Counted from the stretch's first letter, positions 28,560 to 38,511 are shown. The stretch: DNA of 64,000 nt from Planctomycetota bacterium (GCA_013349615.1 DUZJ01000002.1:35882-99881); one strand, 5' to 3'. Notes: generated from the letters alone by a model not told the origin. A program made the numbers and translations.

Positions 28560-28694
28560 ATGCCAAAACTTCCAGGTGTGTCCCACAGTCACGCTGATGA
28601 TTCTCAACTAACGGATGATGACATCATAGTCAGGTACGAAGAAGGACAAATTGTGGGTATTACCATACTAAATGCAGGCAAAAGAGTCTCTTAA
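28560..28694 (+). CDS. 44-aa ORF: HicA-like N-terminus joined to a DUF2283-like tail
   Basis: MPKLPGVSHSHADDSQLTDDDIIVRYEEGQIVGITILNAGKRVS*. Confidence 0.5.
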   Translation: MPKLPGVSHSHADDSQLTDDDIIVRYEEGQIVGITILNAGKRVS

Positions 28695-28728
28695 TAGCCA
28701 GCAGCAGAATGGAATTGATTATTTCAAT

Positions 28729-30006
28729 ATGAGCTCTGAATTATTAATAAAGAATGGCCGGGTTATAGACCCTGCAAACGGCGTCGATACAGAATGTGAT
28801 GTGCTTATCGCCGATGGCAACATTGCAGCGGTCGGTAAAATTCAAAAACCGGTGCAGAACATTATCGATGCCGCCGACAAACTGGTAACACCAGGTTTAA
28901 TTGACATCCACGTCCACTTTCGCGAGCCTGGTGACGAAGAGGAAGAAACGATAGCAAGCGGCTCATCAGCAGCGGTGGCAGCCGGCTTTACTTCCGTTGT
29001 CTGTATGCCGAATACCAAACCGCCTATTGAGAATGAAACGGATGTCGAGTATATTCATCGAAAGGCAAGGCAAGCAAGAAAAACACACGTTTATACAATG
29101 GGGGCTATTACGAAAAAAAGAGAAGGCGTCGAGCTTGCAGAGATGGGGTTTATGGCAGAGGCCGGCGCGGTCGGTTTTACAGATGACGGCAGGGGAGTGC
29201 AGGACCAGTCGGTTATGTTGCGAGCACTAAAATACGCCGATATGTTTGACGTGATTGTAGCTCAGCATTGTCAGGATAATGGTTTTGCCGGCAATGGCGT
29301 AATGAACGCTGGTTACTATTCGACGATATTGGGATTACCAGGTATAGACCCGTTGGCTGAAGAGGCTATGCTGTGGCGCGATATTCAGCTTGTTAAAAAG
29401 ACAAATGTTCGCTATCACGCCCTGCACATATCGACATCAGGGTCAGTTGAGCTAATAAGGGCTGCCAAAAAAGATTCTTTGCCGATTACCTGCGAGGTTA
29501 CACCGCATCATTTGCTATTAACCGATGAGTGTTGTGCCGAATACGACACCAATTACAAGGTGAATCCGCCTTTGCGCTCAGCCAAAGACATCGAGGCCCT
29601 AAAAGAGGCTATTGCCGAAGAGCTGATTGACGCCCTTGTCACAGACCACGCGCCGCACTTACAGAGTGAAAAGGAGCTCGAATTTTTGGCTGCTCCGTTT
29701 GGTATAGCTTCTCTGGAATGCGCTTTGTCTCTTTACGTCAAGGCGTTAATAGAGCCGGGAATTCTGGACTGGCCCGCACTTATCCGATTGATGGCCGAAA
29801 AGCCGGCCAAGATAATCGGCGTTGATAAGGGTACACTTGGGGTAGGCAGGCAGGCCGACGTTACTATTATCGACCCAAAGGCCGAGTATGAAATTGACGT
29901 GAATAAATTCCGCTCTAAAAGCAGAAATTGCCCATATCACGGCTGGAAAGTTACCGGCAAGGTCGAAAAAACAATCGTCGGCGGGGAAATAAGATTTGAA
30001 GCTTAA
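28729..30006 (+). CDS. pyrC: Dihydroorotase
   Basis: LVTPGLIDIHVHFREPGDEEEETIASGSSAAVAAGFTSVVCMPNTKP, HALHIST, CEVTPHHLLLT, LVTDHAPHL. Confidence 0.95.
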   Translation: MSSELLIKNGRVIDPANGVDTECDVLIADGNIAAVGKIQKPVQNIIDAADKLVTPGLIDIHVHFREPGDEEEETIASGSSAAVAAGFTSVVCMPNTKPPIENETDVEYIHRKARQARKTHVYTMGAITKKREGVELAEMGFMAEAGAVGFTDDGRGVQDQSVMLRALKYADMFDVIVAQHCQDNGFAGNGVMNAGYYSTILGLPGIDPLAEEAMLWRDIQLVKKTNVRYHALHISTSGSVELIRAAKKDSLPITCEVTPHHLLLTDECCAEYDTNYKVNPPLRSAKDIEALKEAIAEELIDALVTDHAPHLQSEKELEFLAAPFGIASLECALSLYVKALIEPGILDWPALIRLMAEKPAKIIGVDKGTLGVGRQADVTIIDPKAEYEIDVNKFRSKSRNCPYHGWKVTGKVEKTIVGGEIRFEA

Positions 30007-30077
30007 AATCCAATAGTGGGTAGTTCGAAGTGATGGGTTTTTGTAGACAACGAACTACGAACAACGAACTACGAGCT

Positions 30078-30554
30078 ATGATTATTATTGACGGTCATAA
30101 TCTGCTGCATTCAATTGTAAAAATAGAGCACGAGTCTGGTCCGATTAGCGACATTCAATTGTGCTGGGTTATAAGCAGGTACTTAAAGGTGGTCGGCGAA
30201 AAAGGCGAAATTGTTTTTGATGGGACTGGGCCGCGAGACAAAAGCCAATTCGATAACATAGCTAATCTTGAGGTTTTCTTTGCCGGCTTAGGCAGCGATG
30301 CCGACACCGTAATCGAGAACAAGATAAGAGCAAACACTGCACCCAAAAGATTATCAATAGTTAGCAGCGACCGAAGACTGCGAGATGCAGCCCGGACAAG
30401 AAAAGCGACGGCGTTAAAATCAGATGTTTTCTGGGACAATCTGCAGAAGCAGTTAAGGCGAAAAAAACCGGTAAAAGAGCCGGAAGCCAAACGCATGGGA
30501 CTAAGTGAGAGCGAAACCAAGCAATGGCTTGAGTTTTTTGGCATCGAGCAGTAA
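30078..30554 (+). CDS. NYN/PIN-like (YacP-type) putative RNA-binding nuclease
   Basis: MIIIDGHNLLHSI, VFDGTGPRD, SDADTVIENKI, LSIVSSDRRLRDAARTRKA. Confidence 0.75.
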   Translation: MIIIDGHNLLHSIVKIEHESGPISDIQLCWVISRYLKVVGEKGEIVFDGTGPRDKSQFDNIANLEVFFAGLGSDADTVIENKIRANTAPKRLSIVSSDRRLRDAARTRKATALKSDVFWDNLQKQLRRKKPVKEPEAKRMGLSESETKQWLEFFGIEQ

Positions 30555-30601
30555 TTGTGCACGTTCATCAATTCCAATTCTTAATTCCGGCAAAATTTAC
30601 A

Positions 30602-30630
30602 TTGCCTAACGCAGAAAAAAGTTGTATAAA
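30602..30630 (+). promoter_or_regulatory. Sigma70-type promoter TTGCCT-17 bp-TATAAA upstream of nifJ
   Basis: ttgcct aacgcagaaaaaagttg tataaa. Confidence 0.6.
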
Positions 30631-30776
30631 TGGCGCTTCCAAGCTCGTTGGTGGAATCGCCGAGCTGATATTACAGTCTGTTAGAGGGCATTAAAAACGC
30701 GGTTTTAACGTTCTGCTGGTCGAGCCAATGGCGTTATTTATGGTAATTGTGGTTTCTTAGTTAAAATGGAGAATTT

Positions 30777-33700
30777 ATGGAGCGCAAAATCGTTACAATC
30801 GACGGCAATACAGCAGCATCATACGTTGCCCACGCCACAAATGAAGTGATCGCAATATATCCAATAACCCCGAGTTCAGTTATGGGAGAAATCGCCGATG
30901 CAAGGACAGCCAAAGGCGAGCCAAACATCTGGGGGACGATTCCTTCGGTTACAGAGATGCAGTCGGAAGGCGGTGCGTCGGCAGCGGTACACGGGGCACT
31001 GGCTACAGGTGCTTTGACGACTACTTTCACGGCTTCGCAAGGGCTTTTGCTGATGATTCCAAGTATGTATAAGATTGCCGGCGAGTTGCTGCCCACGGTC
31101 TTTCACATAACAGCTCGCTCATTAGCCTGTCAGGCACTTTCAATATTCGGCGACCATTCTGATGTCATGACATGTCGCGAGACCGGCTTTGGCATGATTT
31201 GTTCGTGTAACGTTCAAGAGGTAATGGATTTTGCGCTTATCGCCCAGCAGTCAACGCTTGCCTCGCGAGTGCCTTTTTTACATTTCTTTGATGGTTTTAG
31301 AACCAGCCATGAGGTTCAGAAGGTTGAGCAGCTATCATTCGATGATATGCGTGCGATAATTGATGAAACATTAGTCGCTCAAAATAAAGTCAGGGCACTA
31401 TGCCCCGACAAACCTATGATTAGCGGCACTGCGCAAAATCCCGATGTTTTCTTTCAAGGCAGGGAAACGGTGAATAAATATTATTTAGCCATTCCGCAGA
31501 TTGTTCAGGACACGATGGACAAATTCGGCAAACTGGTTGGGCGCAGCTATCATTTGTTTGATTACGTCGGTGCCGATGATGCGGAGAAAGTTATTGTTAT
31601 TATGGGTTCGGCGGCCGACACCGCCCACGAGACGGCTGAGTTCCTGGCGTCTAAAGGTGAAAAAGTCGGCGTGGTGAAAGTCCGACTTTATAGGCCATTT
31701 AGCGTCAAGCACTTTGTCGATTGCCTGCCCAAAAGCGTTAAGAAAATCGCAGTATTAGACAGAACAAAAGAACCCGGTTCTCTCGGCGAGCCGTTATATT
31801 TGGATATTCGCACTGCTGTCGGTGAGGCGATGGCCGATGGGCAAACAGCTTTTGAAAAATATCCTGTAATTGTCGGGGGACGATACGGATTAGGCTCGAA
31901 GGAATTCACGCCGGCTATGGTGAAAGCTGTTTTTGATAATCTCGATGCTGCAAAGCCAAAAAATCATTTTACAGTAGGCATCATTGACGACATAACGAAT
32001 ACCAGTCTGGACGTCGATGAATCCTTTGAGATTTCCAGGGGGGGGCTTCTCTCGGGGATGTTTTATGGTCTTGGCTCTGACGGGACAGTAGGAGCAAATA
32101 AAAACTCTATAAAAATCATCGGCGAAACAACCGATAATTACGCACAGGGCTACTTTGTTTATGATTCGAGAAAGGCCGGTGCTATCACTACATCTCATCT
32201 GCGGTTTGGCGAACAGATGATTCGCAGACCTTACCTTGTAGAAAAGGCTGATTTTATCGCATGCCATAATCCAAGCTTCCTGGAAAAGTATGATATGCTA
32301 TCATCGGCGCGTGAGGGTGCAACGTTTTTGCTGACTACCAGCTATACTAAGGACAAGGTATGGGACACTCTGCCGAAGGAGGTGCAAAAGCAGGTAATCG
32401 AAAAGAAGCTGAAGTTCTACATCATTGATGCGATTGCGCTTGCCCAGGAGATAGGCCTGGGTCCGAGAATCAATGTCATTATGCAAACCGCCTTTTTCAA
32501 AATCAGCAACGTTCTTCCTATTGAGACGGCCGTCAATGCCATTAAAGATGCCATCAAGAAAAGTTATGGAAAGAAGGGACAAAAAGTTGTTGAAATGAAC
32601 AACGCAGCTGTCGATGGTGCCCTTGAAAGAATTTATGAAGTTGATGTTCCTGACAAGGTAACAAGTAAGATAAAGATGCGGCCGCCGGTCCCGGAAGATG
32701 CTCCGGATTTTGTCAAAGAAGTTACCGCAGAAATGATAGCGCTTCGTGGAGATAAGCTGCCTGTCAGCAAGATGCCGGTCGACGGTAAGTTTCCGACCGG
32801 CACGACCCAATATGAAAAACGCAATATCGCTGTTAATATACCGGTTTGGGAACCCGACATTTGCATTCAGTGCGGCAGATGTTCTTTGCTTTGTCCCCAC
32901 GCCGCAATTAGACTAAAGGTGTACGATGAAAAGTATCTCAAAGATGCTCCGGCGACATTCAAAAACGCCGATGCAAAAGGAAAAGACTTCGCCGGTATGA
33001 AATGCACGGTTCAGGTAGCTCCGGAAGACTGTACGGGCTGCGGGGCGTGTGTCCTTAATTGTCCTGTCGAAGAAAAAGACGAAAACAAGCAGCCAACAGG
33101 CCGGAAGGCAATTAATATGGTTCGGCAGGAGCCGCTTCGCAGACCCGAGCGCGAGAACTATGAATACTTTTTGTCGATTTCAAATACTGACCCGAAACTT
33201 TTCAAAGCTGATACTGTGAAGGGAAGCCAATTAATTCAGCCTTTGTTCGAATATTCCGGTGCTTGTGCCGGCTGCGGAGAAACACCTTATGTGAAGCTGC
33301 TGACACAGCTTTTCGGAGACAGGGCCATGATTGGCAACGCAACGGGCTGCTCGTCGATCTACGGCGGCAATCTGCCTACGACACCGTATACAAAGAGGTC
33401 GGACGGCAGGGGGCCGACATGGAGTAATAGTCTGTTCGAGGACACCGCTGAGTTTGCAATGGGTATGCGTCTGACAGTTGACAAATTCAAAGAGCGTGCT
33501 CTCGACCTACTGGCTAAGGTAGCAACAGCCGGCTGCGTTGACGCCAAACTGGCGGAGGAAATCCGAACGGCGATGTTGGCCGACGACCCGCAACAAAGCG
33601 CCATTGAACAGCAGAGGGCCCGCGTAGAAAAGCTCAAAGAGCAGTGCAGAAAGAGTAATTGCGCAGATTGCAATCGATTGTTAGACGTCGCCGACTATCT

Positions 33701-34376
33701 TGTGCGCAAATCAGTTTGGGGCCTCGGTGGTGACGGATGGGCTTACGATATCGGGTACGGAGGGTTGGACCACGTCCTGGCAAGTGGAGTCGATGTCAAC
33801 CTGCTCGTTTTGGATACGGAGGTCTATTCCAATACAGGCGGCCAGATGTCGAAGTCGACACCAAGAGCAGCGGTTGCTAAATTCGCGGCAGCGGGAAAAC
33901 CAAGACCCAAGAAAGACCTCGGACTCCTGGCCATGACTTATGGCAATATTTACGTCGCCAAGGTCGCAATTGGTGCAAATCCCAATCAGACGGTAAAGGC
34001 ATTTGTCGAGGCTGAAGGCTACCCGGGGCCTTCACTTATAATTGCCTATTCGCACTGTATCGCCCACGGCTACAACCTGGTCAAAGGCTATGACCATCAG
34101 AAACAGGCAGTCAACTGCGGTCACTGGCCTTTGTACAGATTCAATCCGCAACTTAAGGACCAGAGCAAAAATCCACTGCAGCTTGATTCGAAAGCTCCTA
34201 CGCTCGACTTTGAAGAATATGCTTACGGCGAGAATCGTTATCGAACACTAAAGCAATCGAAGCCGGAAGCAGCGGCGGAATTGCTCAAACTTGCCAGAAA
34301 AGACGTGGCTGATAGATACGCTTTGATGGAGCAGCTTGCGAAATTGCCCTGCGGCCAGAACCAGCACCTGCTTTGA
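30777..34376 (+). CDS. nifJ: Pyruvate:ferredoxin (flavodoxin) oxidoreductase
   Basis: 1199 aa; IYPITPSSVMGEIAD, CIQCGRCSLLCPHAAIR and CTGCGACVLNCP clusters, CAGCGETPYVKLLTQLFGDRAMIGNATGCSSIYG, GGDGWAYDIGYGGLDHV, LDTEVYSNTGGQMSKSTPRAAVAKFAA. Confidence 0.97.
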   Translation: MERKIVTIDGNTAASYVAHATNEVIAIYPITPSSVMGEIADARTAKGEPNIWGTIPSVTEMQSEGGASAAVHGALATGALTTTFTASQGLLLMIPSMYKIAGELLPTVFHITARSLACQALSIFGDHSDVMTCRETGFGMICSCNVQEVMDFALIAQQSTLASRVPFLHFFDGFRTSHEVQKVEQLSFDDMRAIIDETLVAQNKVRALCPDKPMISGTAQNPDVFFQGRETVNKYYLAIPQIVQDTMDKFGKLVGRSYHLFDYVGADDAEKVIVIMGSAADTAHETAEFLASKGEKVGVVKVRLYRPFSVKHFVDCLPKSVKKIAVLDRTKEPGSLGEPLYLDIRTAVGEAMADGQTAFEKYPVIVGGRYGLGSKEFTPAMVKAVFDNLDAAKPKNHFTVGIIDDITNTSLDVDESFEISRGGLLSGMFYGLGSDGTVGANKNSIKIIGETTDNYAQGYFVYDSRKAGAITTSHLRFGEQMIRRPYLVEKADFIACHNPSFLEKYDMLSSAREGATFLLTTSYTKDKVWDTLPKEVQKQVIEKKLKFYIIDAIALAQEIGLGPRINVIMQTAFFKISNVLPIETAVNAIKDAIKKSYGKKGQKVVEMNNAAVDGALERIYEVDVPDKVTSKIKMRPPVPEDAPDFVKEVTAEMIALRGDKLPVSKMPVDGKFPTGTTQYEKRNIAVNIPVWEPDICIQCGRCSLLCPHAAIRLKVYDEKYLKDAPATFKNADAKGKDFAGMKCTVQVAPEDCTGCGACVLNCPVEEKDENKQPTGRKAINMVRQEPLRRPERENYEYFLSISNTDPKLFKADTVKGSQLIQPLFEYSGACAGCGETPYVKLLTQLFGDRAMIGNATGCSSIYGGNLPTTPYTKRSDGRGPTWSNSLFEDTAEFAMGMRLTVDKFKERALDLLAKVATAGCVDAKLAEEIRTAMLADDPQQSAIEQQRARVEKLKEQCRKSNCADCNRLLDVADYLVRKSVWGLGGDGWAYDIGYGGLDHVLASGVDVNLLVLDTEVYSNTGGQMSKSTPRAAVAKFAAAGKPRPKKDLGLLAMTYGNIYVAKVAIGANPNQTVKAFVEAEGYPGPSLIIAYSHCIAHGYNLVKGYDHQKQAVNCGHWPLYRFNPQLKDQSKNPLQLDSKAPTLDFEEYAYGENRYRTLKQSKPEAAAELLKLARKDVADRYALMEQLAKLPCGQNQHLL

Positions 34377-34411
34377 GAACTAATGAAGCAGGGTGTTTGA
34401 TATTAGTTTGG

Positions 34412-34463
34412 TGTGGCATCGGCTTCCAGCCGATGTAAACACGGCCAGGATGGCCGTGCCACG
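34412..34463. repeat. Two-hairpin palindromic repeat, copy A
   Basis: Reverse complement TGGCACGGCCATCCTGGCCGTGTTTACATCGGCTGGAAGCCGATGCCACA matches copy B at 38460-38511 with compensatory stem changes. Confidence 0.85.
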
Positions 34464-34486
34464 TAATTATTATATGGGGACACAAA

Positions 34487-35293
34487 ATGTTTAATCGGGA
34501 TTCGGCGACAATTTTGCTGGTTGTTGTGACATTTTTCATCGTCACAGGCTGTGAGCAGCAACAGCAGCAACAGCAGCAACAGCAGCAGCAGCAGCAGCAG
34601 AAAGAGGAACTGTCACCTCATATACCTGCTTATTTAACAACAGCAGTCGAGAAGGCTGGAGGACTGGAGGCCTGGGACAGAACGATAAAGCTCGATTCTG
34701 ATTGCGTGGTAACTTTCTATCAGCCGGATGGTAGTTTCAACCTCACAAAGCAGCACCACGAGATTTACCCGTGGTCACATTTAATTCGGATTTCAGCTCA
34801 GGAGCCACAAGGTAATCTCTTTGTGGAATTTTCGCAGGATGGGATAATGGTAATAGAAGGAACAAAGCAGGAGGATTTCGGAGCCAATGGCCTTGGAGCT
34901 GAGGATTTTGCAAAAGCGATACTGGATATCACAACGGCACCGGTTCAGCTTTTGCAGTGTAAGGCCGGCCTTATGAGGGCTTCGTCGGCGGTCCGCATAG
35001 AAGGACGATGGGTATATCGGATTGACCAAGTCGACGATAAAACCGGCAGTGAGCCATATTGGCCTAACCGTGTTTTCTATCAGAACATTGACAGCTCGTT
35101 AGTCGATATGGTTTGGTTTACAGGTATTGACAGGGGCACATTTTTGGCCGTTCGCGGCTATTACTATCGCGAAGTTGAAAAAGGCGGTGTTGTTGTTCCT
35201 GCCAAGATAGAGATTTTTACGACAGATGTCCAGGGCGTTATACAGCATCGCCTGGTGAAAATAGATTATCACCAGTTTAAAACCACCAAATAG
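34487..35293 (+). CDS. Lipoprotein with polyglutamine tract directly after the lipobox cysteine
   Basis: MFNRDSATILLVVVTFFIVTGC-E-Q15-KEEL...; 268 aa. Confidence 0.75.
   Translation: MFNRDSATILLVVVTFFIVTGCEQQQQQQQQQQQQQQQKEELSPHIPAYLTTAVEKAGGLEAWDRTIKLDSDCVVTFYQPDGSFNLTKQHHEIYPWSHLIRISAQEPQGNLFVEFSQDGIMVIEGTKQEDFGANGLGAEDFAKAILDITTAPVQLLQCKAGLMRASSAVRIEGRWVYRIDQVDDKTGSEPYWPNRVFYQNIDSSLVDMVWFTGIDRGTFLAVRGYYYREVEKGGVVVPAKIEIFTTDVQGVIQHRLVKIDYHQFKTTK
34556..34600 (+). repeat. CAG/CAA trinucleotide repeat encoding 15 Gln
   Basis: cag caa cag cag caa cag cag caa followed by seven cag codons. Confidence 0.95.
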
Positions 35294-35388
35294 GTGACAA
35301 AGAACCGGGCTTTACTGTCCACTGCACCGGCAGATACTTTAGCTTAACTTTCTGCCATTACTTTGTTGCTTCTGCCGAGCCGCGGCCC

Positions 35389-37992
35389 TTATGGATCTGT
35401 GCTGAGCAAGTCGGCGTCGTAGCCTTTACCACCTTCCTCACCATCAGCGCCCAGACTTTTGATTACAAATGGCTTGCCGCTCTCGTGATAACGCTCGTAA
35501 ATAAAATCGTTGCCCCAGCCGTCTTTGGGTATTTTCGTAGTGTTCAGATACCCACCTGCTTCCCAAGTCTTAACATCTGGCGGCTGCTCAATCAGCGCCC
35601 TGAGCCCTTCCTCTTCGGTCGGGAGTCGGCCGGTGTCCATCTTAAATTGGAGAACCGCGGTATGGAGAACTCGCAAGTTAGCCTTTGTGATTATAACACG
35701 AGCTTCTTTCACCTTCTGCGGCTGCATCATCGGCTGTGGCATTTTCTGCGGAGCTGTGGGTTTTGTTGGACTTTTGAATTTAATCTCCGGCATCTTTCTG
35801 CCGAGACGTTTGTAAGTTTCTTCGAGTCTCTGTAAAAATCCCGCTGGCTTCAGCCACTCGCAGTGTCCATCCAAAAAAGCAGCACAAATCCCATCGCTGC
35901 AAAATGCAGGATTTTCGTAGAAAATAATAATCCTTGACGGATCACGCATTCGCAGTGTCAGCCCGGCAACATATATGTAGCTGGGACCAACAAAACCCTT
36001 CGGCTTACGCGGTGATTCAAGGATTTTTGGGTTGCGATGGTAAGGATATAATTGCTGTAAATCGGAGGCGAACTTGCCTTCGTGCTCGTCTGCATACATT
36101 ATGCAAGCCAGTGCTATCTGTTTTAAGTTGTTGAGAGAGACAGCTCGTTTGGCCTGATTACGGGCTCTACCCAAAGCTGGCTGAACAAAGGCCGACACAA
36201 TCTCGGTCAGATGCTCTTTCGGAAGAGCAATATCCACAGTCATCCTGTTGTTACCTGCCTTGCCTGCAAATACGATATTGCTCTTGGTCGGAATATCCAT
36301 CTTTGCCAAAGGCATCGGCGCGGGCATGAAAGCTCCAGCCATAGCTCCTACCATCTTGAACAGCCGTGGAATGTTATACGTCCCCATAAAGTCAGCCTTG
36401 CCCGCTTCCGGAAGCAGTGATAAAGCCGCCTTCATTTCAGCAGACATTTGCTTCGGCCCACCTGCTTTGACCTCATCAATCAGCTTACGTATAGCCGAAT
36501 CCACATCGCCGCCAATAGTGCAAATCCACAATCCGTCAACTATCGCCCATTTATACTCGAAGCCGCCGCCGTACATCGCATTTATTATCTGCCCTTGTGG
36601 CAAATTAGGGTCAGTCGACTTCATCACGAGCTTTGCTGAATCTATGGAAACACCCTTGTAACTGCTAACGCCACGCCTTATTGTAAAGCCCATTTCGAAA
36701 CCCAGGCTTTTGTAAAAATCAGCAATACCACCGGCGTTCATTATCTCCCTGGCCTCTTCAATGACCTTGTTGAACTTATCAGCATCCTTAACCTTGAGAA
36801 CATACTTAAGCGCAAAGGGCGGCTTACTATTTGCATCGATCGAGAACGAGACGGCCATCGGCCCGCCAAGAGCGCTAATCATATCTGTGGTCATGGTCTT
36901 AATTTTGGTTATATCCTCAGCGGTCATACTCTCACCGGCCATCGTTGCAAGCAAATCGATGCTTTTGAGATTGAGCTTTTTCCAGAAAGGCGTATTCATC
37001 TTGCAGGCAAAATTCATCATCGCCCCGTCTTCCAGATACCCTAAGAGTCTATTCTCCTTTACTATGGAGGTATCAGCGGCAAACATATTCGCCATTTCTG
37101 TTCCAGGCACTGCCGAAACGCTCACTGTTAGATTGCACGCATTCGGGCTCGGCCTGACAGTTAAGCTCAAAGACTTTGTCTCCTTCATCAGCGTCTCAAA
37201 GATAGCAATATACATATCTATTATCTTCACCGTTGGCCCCATCGACCCTTGCTTGCTCGACTCCATACCCTTCATCATCTTCTTCATTTGCTCAAGTTGG
37301 CCAGACAGTAAGGGACCAAACGACTTGGACACCTGCTGGATATTTCCATACACCCACAGCGGCTCTTTCACAGCCCGTTGTGCCTCATCAGCATCAAGGA
37401 CACTCCCCAGCCCGGCTGACCTTCCGGCCAAAATAGATGTTGCGATTGCACTAAAGGTGCCGGACTCGTCTGGCCCTATAAGAGCATAGTTTCCGACCTG
37501 CTTAATCAACATTCCACTAAACTCGCCACTTGTTTTTTTTGAAACTCCTTCTGCATCCGGTGGACTCAAGTTAGGATTGCCATCAATAAACTGTTTGTAA
37601 TCTGTAATGGGTATAAGTACACCGATGAACATATCTGACGGCTTAGGCCCTGGTGATTTTCCGATTGCTGTTACCCCGAATATGGAAAAACTGCCCTCCA
37701 TATTCACGCCATTTAGCTCCGGACTGCCTAACATCTTTGCGAACTGCATTCGCACCAGCATCGACACCCCCATAGGCATCGGTGAGACGCCGGTTAAAAA
37801 CTGGTCTACCATACCAAAAGTGTAATCGAAATTATTCACCCGCACACAAAAAAGACTCTCCGCCGGTAATATCTGACCAAGCTCATCACCTTTAGACCTT
37901 GGCCAAACTTCCGCCTGTACTCCTGAAGCAAAGCCGAGCAAAACCAAAAACCACGCCGCAACGGTACCTCTCAAATGTTTTGACTTAATCAT
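35389..37992 (-). CDS. Large secreted protein ending in an H-X9-DG pseudopilin-like domain and a GspG-like C-terminal domain
   Basis: Signal peptide (MIKSKHLRGTVAAWFLVLLGFASGVQA); 'AKRAVSLNNLKQIALACIMYADEHEGKFASDLQQLYPY...AAFLDGHCEWL'; 'ARVIITKANLRVLHTAVLQFKMDTGRLPTEEEGLRALIEQPPDVKTWEAGGYLNTTKIPKDGWGNDFIYERYHESGKPFVIKSLGADGEEGGKGYDADL'. Confidence 0.8.
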   Translation of the reverse strand: MIKSKHLRGTVAAWFLVLLGFASGVQAEVWPRSKGDELGQILPAESLFCVRVNNFDYTFGMVDQFLTGVSPMPMGVSMLVRMQFAKMLGSPELNGVNMEGSFSIFGVTAIGKSPGPKPSDMFIGVLIPITDYKQFIDGNPNLSPPDAEGVSKKTSGEFSGMLIKQVGNYALIGPDESGTFSAIATSILAGRSAGLGSVLDADEAQRAVKEPLWVYGNIQQVSKSFGPLLSGQLEQMKKMMKGMESSKQGSMGPTVKIIDMYIAIFETLMKETKSLSLTVRPSPNACNLTVSVSAVPGTEMANMFAADTSIVKENRLLGYLEDGAMMNFACKMNTPFWKKLNLKSIDLLATMAGESMTAEDITKIKTMTTDMISALGGPMAVSFSIDANSKPPFALKYVLKVKDADKFNKVIEEAREIMNAGGIADFYKSLGFEMGFTIRRGVSSYKGVSIDSAKLVMKSTDPNLPQGQIINAMYGGGFEYKWAIVDGLWICTIGGDVDSAIRKLIDEVKAGGPKQMSAEMKAALSLLPEAGKADFMGTYNIPRLFKMVGAMAGAFMPAPMPLAKMDIPTKSNIVFAGKAGNNRMTVDIALPKEHLTEIVSAFVQPALGRARNQAKRAVSLNNLKQIALACIMYADEHEGKFASDLQQLYPYHRNPKILESPRKPKGFVGPSYIYVAGLTLRMRDPSRIIIFYENPAFCSDGICAAFLDGHCEWLKPAGFLQRLEETYKRLGRKMPEIKFKSPTKPTAPQKMPQPMMQPQKVKEARVIITKANLRVLHTAVLQFKMDTGRLPTEEEGLRALIEQPPDVKTWEAGGYLNTTKIPKDGWGNDFIYERYHESGKPFVIKSLGADGEEGGKGYDADLLSTDP

Positions 37993-38057
37993 TATCCATA
38001 CCTCCATAATAAATTGATGCCGCCAAACTTACTTCTTAAAAACCTTACACCTATGAT

Positions 38058-38086
38058 ATTGTACAAGAGTATTTCAAAAAGCTCAA
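38058..38086 (-). promoter_or_regulatory. Sigma70-type promoter TTGAGC-17 bp-TACAAT for the 872-aa gene
   Basis: Minus strand: TTGAGC tttttgaaatactcttg TACAAT. Confidence 0.55.
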
Positions 38087-38459
38087 TAATTAAAACTCAC
38101 AGACAATAGCAAACGAGATTGTGTCTCTTATTTACGCTGATATATTTACAATTATCGGCCTTCAGACAAAGCGGCGAACAAATCACCTGTTTGATAGGTA
38201 TAAATAGATTATTGGCCGTTTTTAGATAGCATAAATGCCTCCGGGGAGGCATGGCAAGCGGCAACCTCATAACTACTTTGCGTGCTTACGGTTATGACAG
38301 ATAAAATCAGTAATTTTCTCGATTATCAACAATTTTGTAATAATCATTAATCAACAATGATTTAAAAAGTTAAGCGAACAAGGTGTTAAACCGATAAATT
38401 TCATTAGTTAGAAGGGTGTTTTTGAGGTTTTTAGGACCTTGGTGGTTTCCAAACGTTCT

Positions 38460-38511
38460 GTGGCACGGCCATCTTGGCCGTGTATCCATGGGCTGGAAGC
38501 CCATGCCACGT
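38460..38511. repeat. Two-hairpin palindromic repeat, copy B
   Basis: gTGGCACGGCCATCTTGGCCGTGTATCCATGGGCTGGAAGCCCATGCCACGt; see copy A. Confidence 0.85.

Noticed and set aside
34556-34600. CRISPR-like repetitive tract
   Set aside because: Simple CAG/CAA trinucleotide repeat without spacers; it encodes polyQ in frame.
36761-37489. 242-aa plus-strand ORF with hydrophobic stretches
   Set aside because: Antisense to the 872-aa protein; Ser/Leu-rich composition typical of shadow frames.
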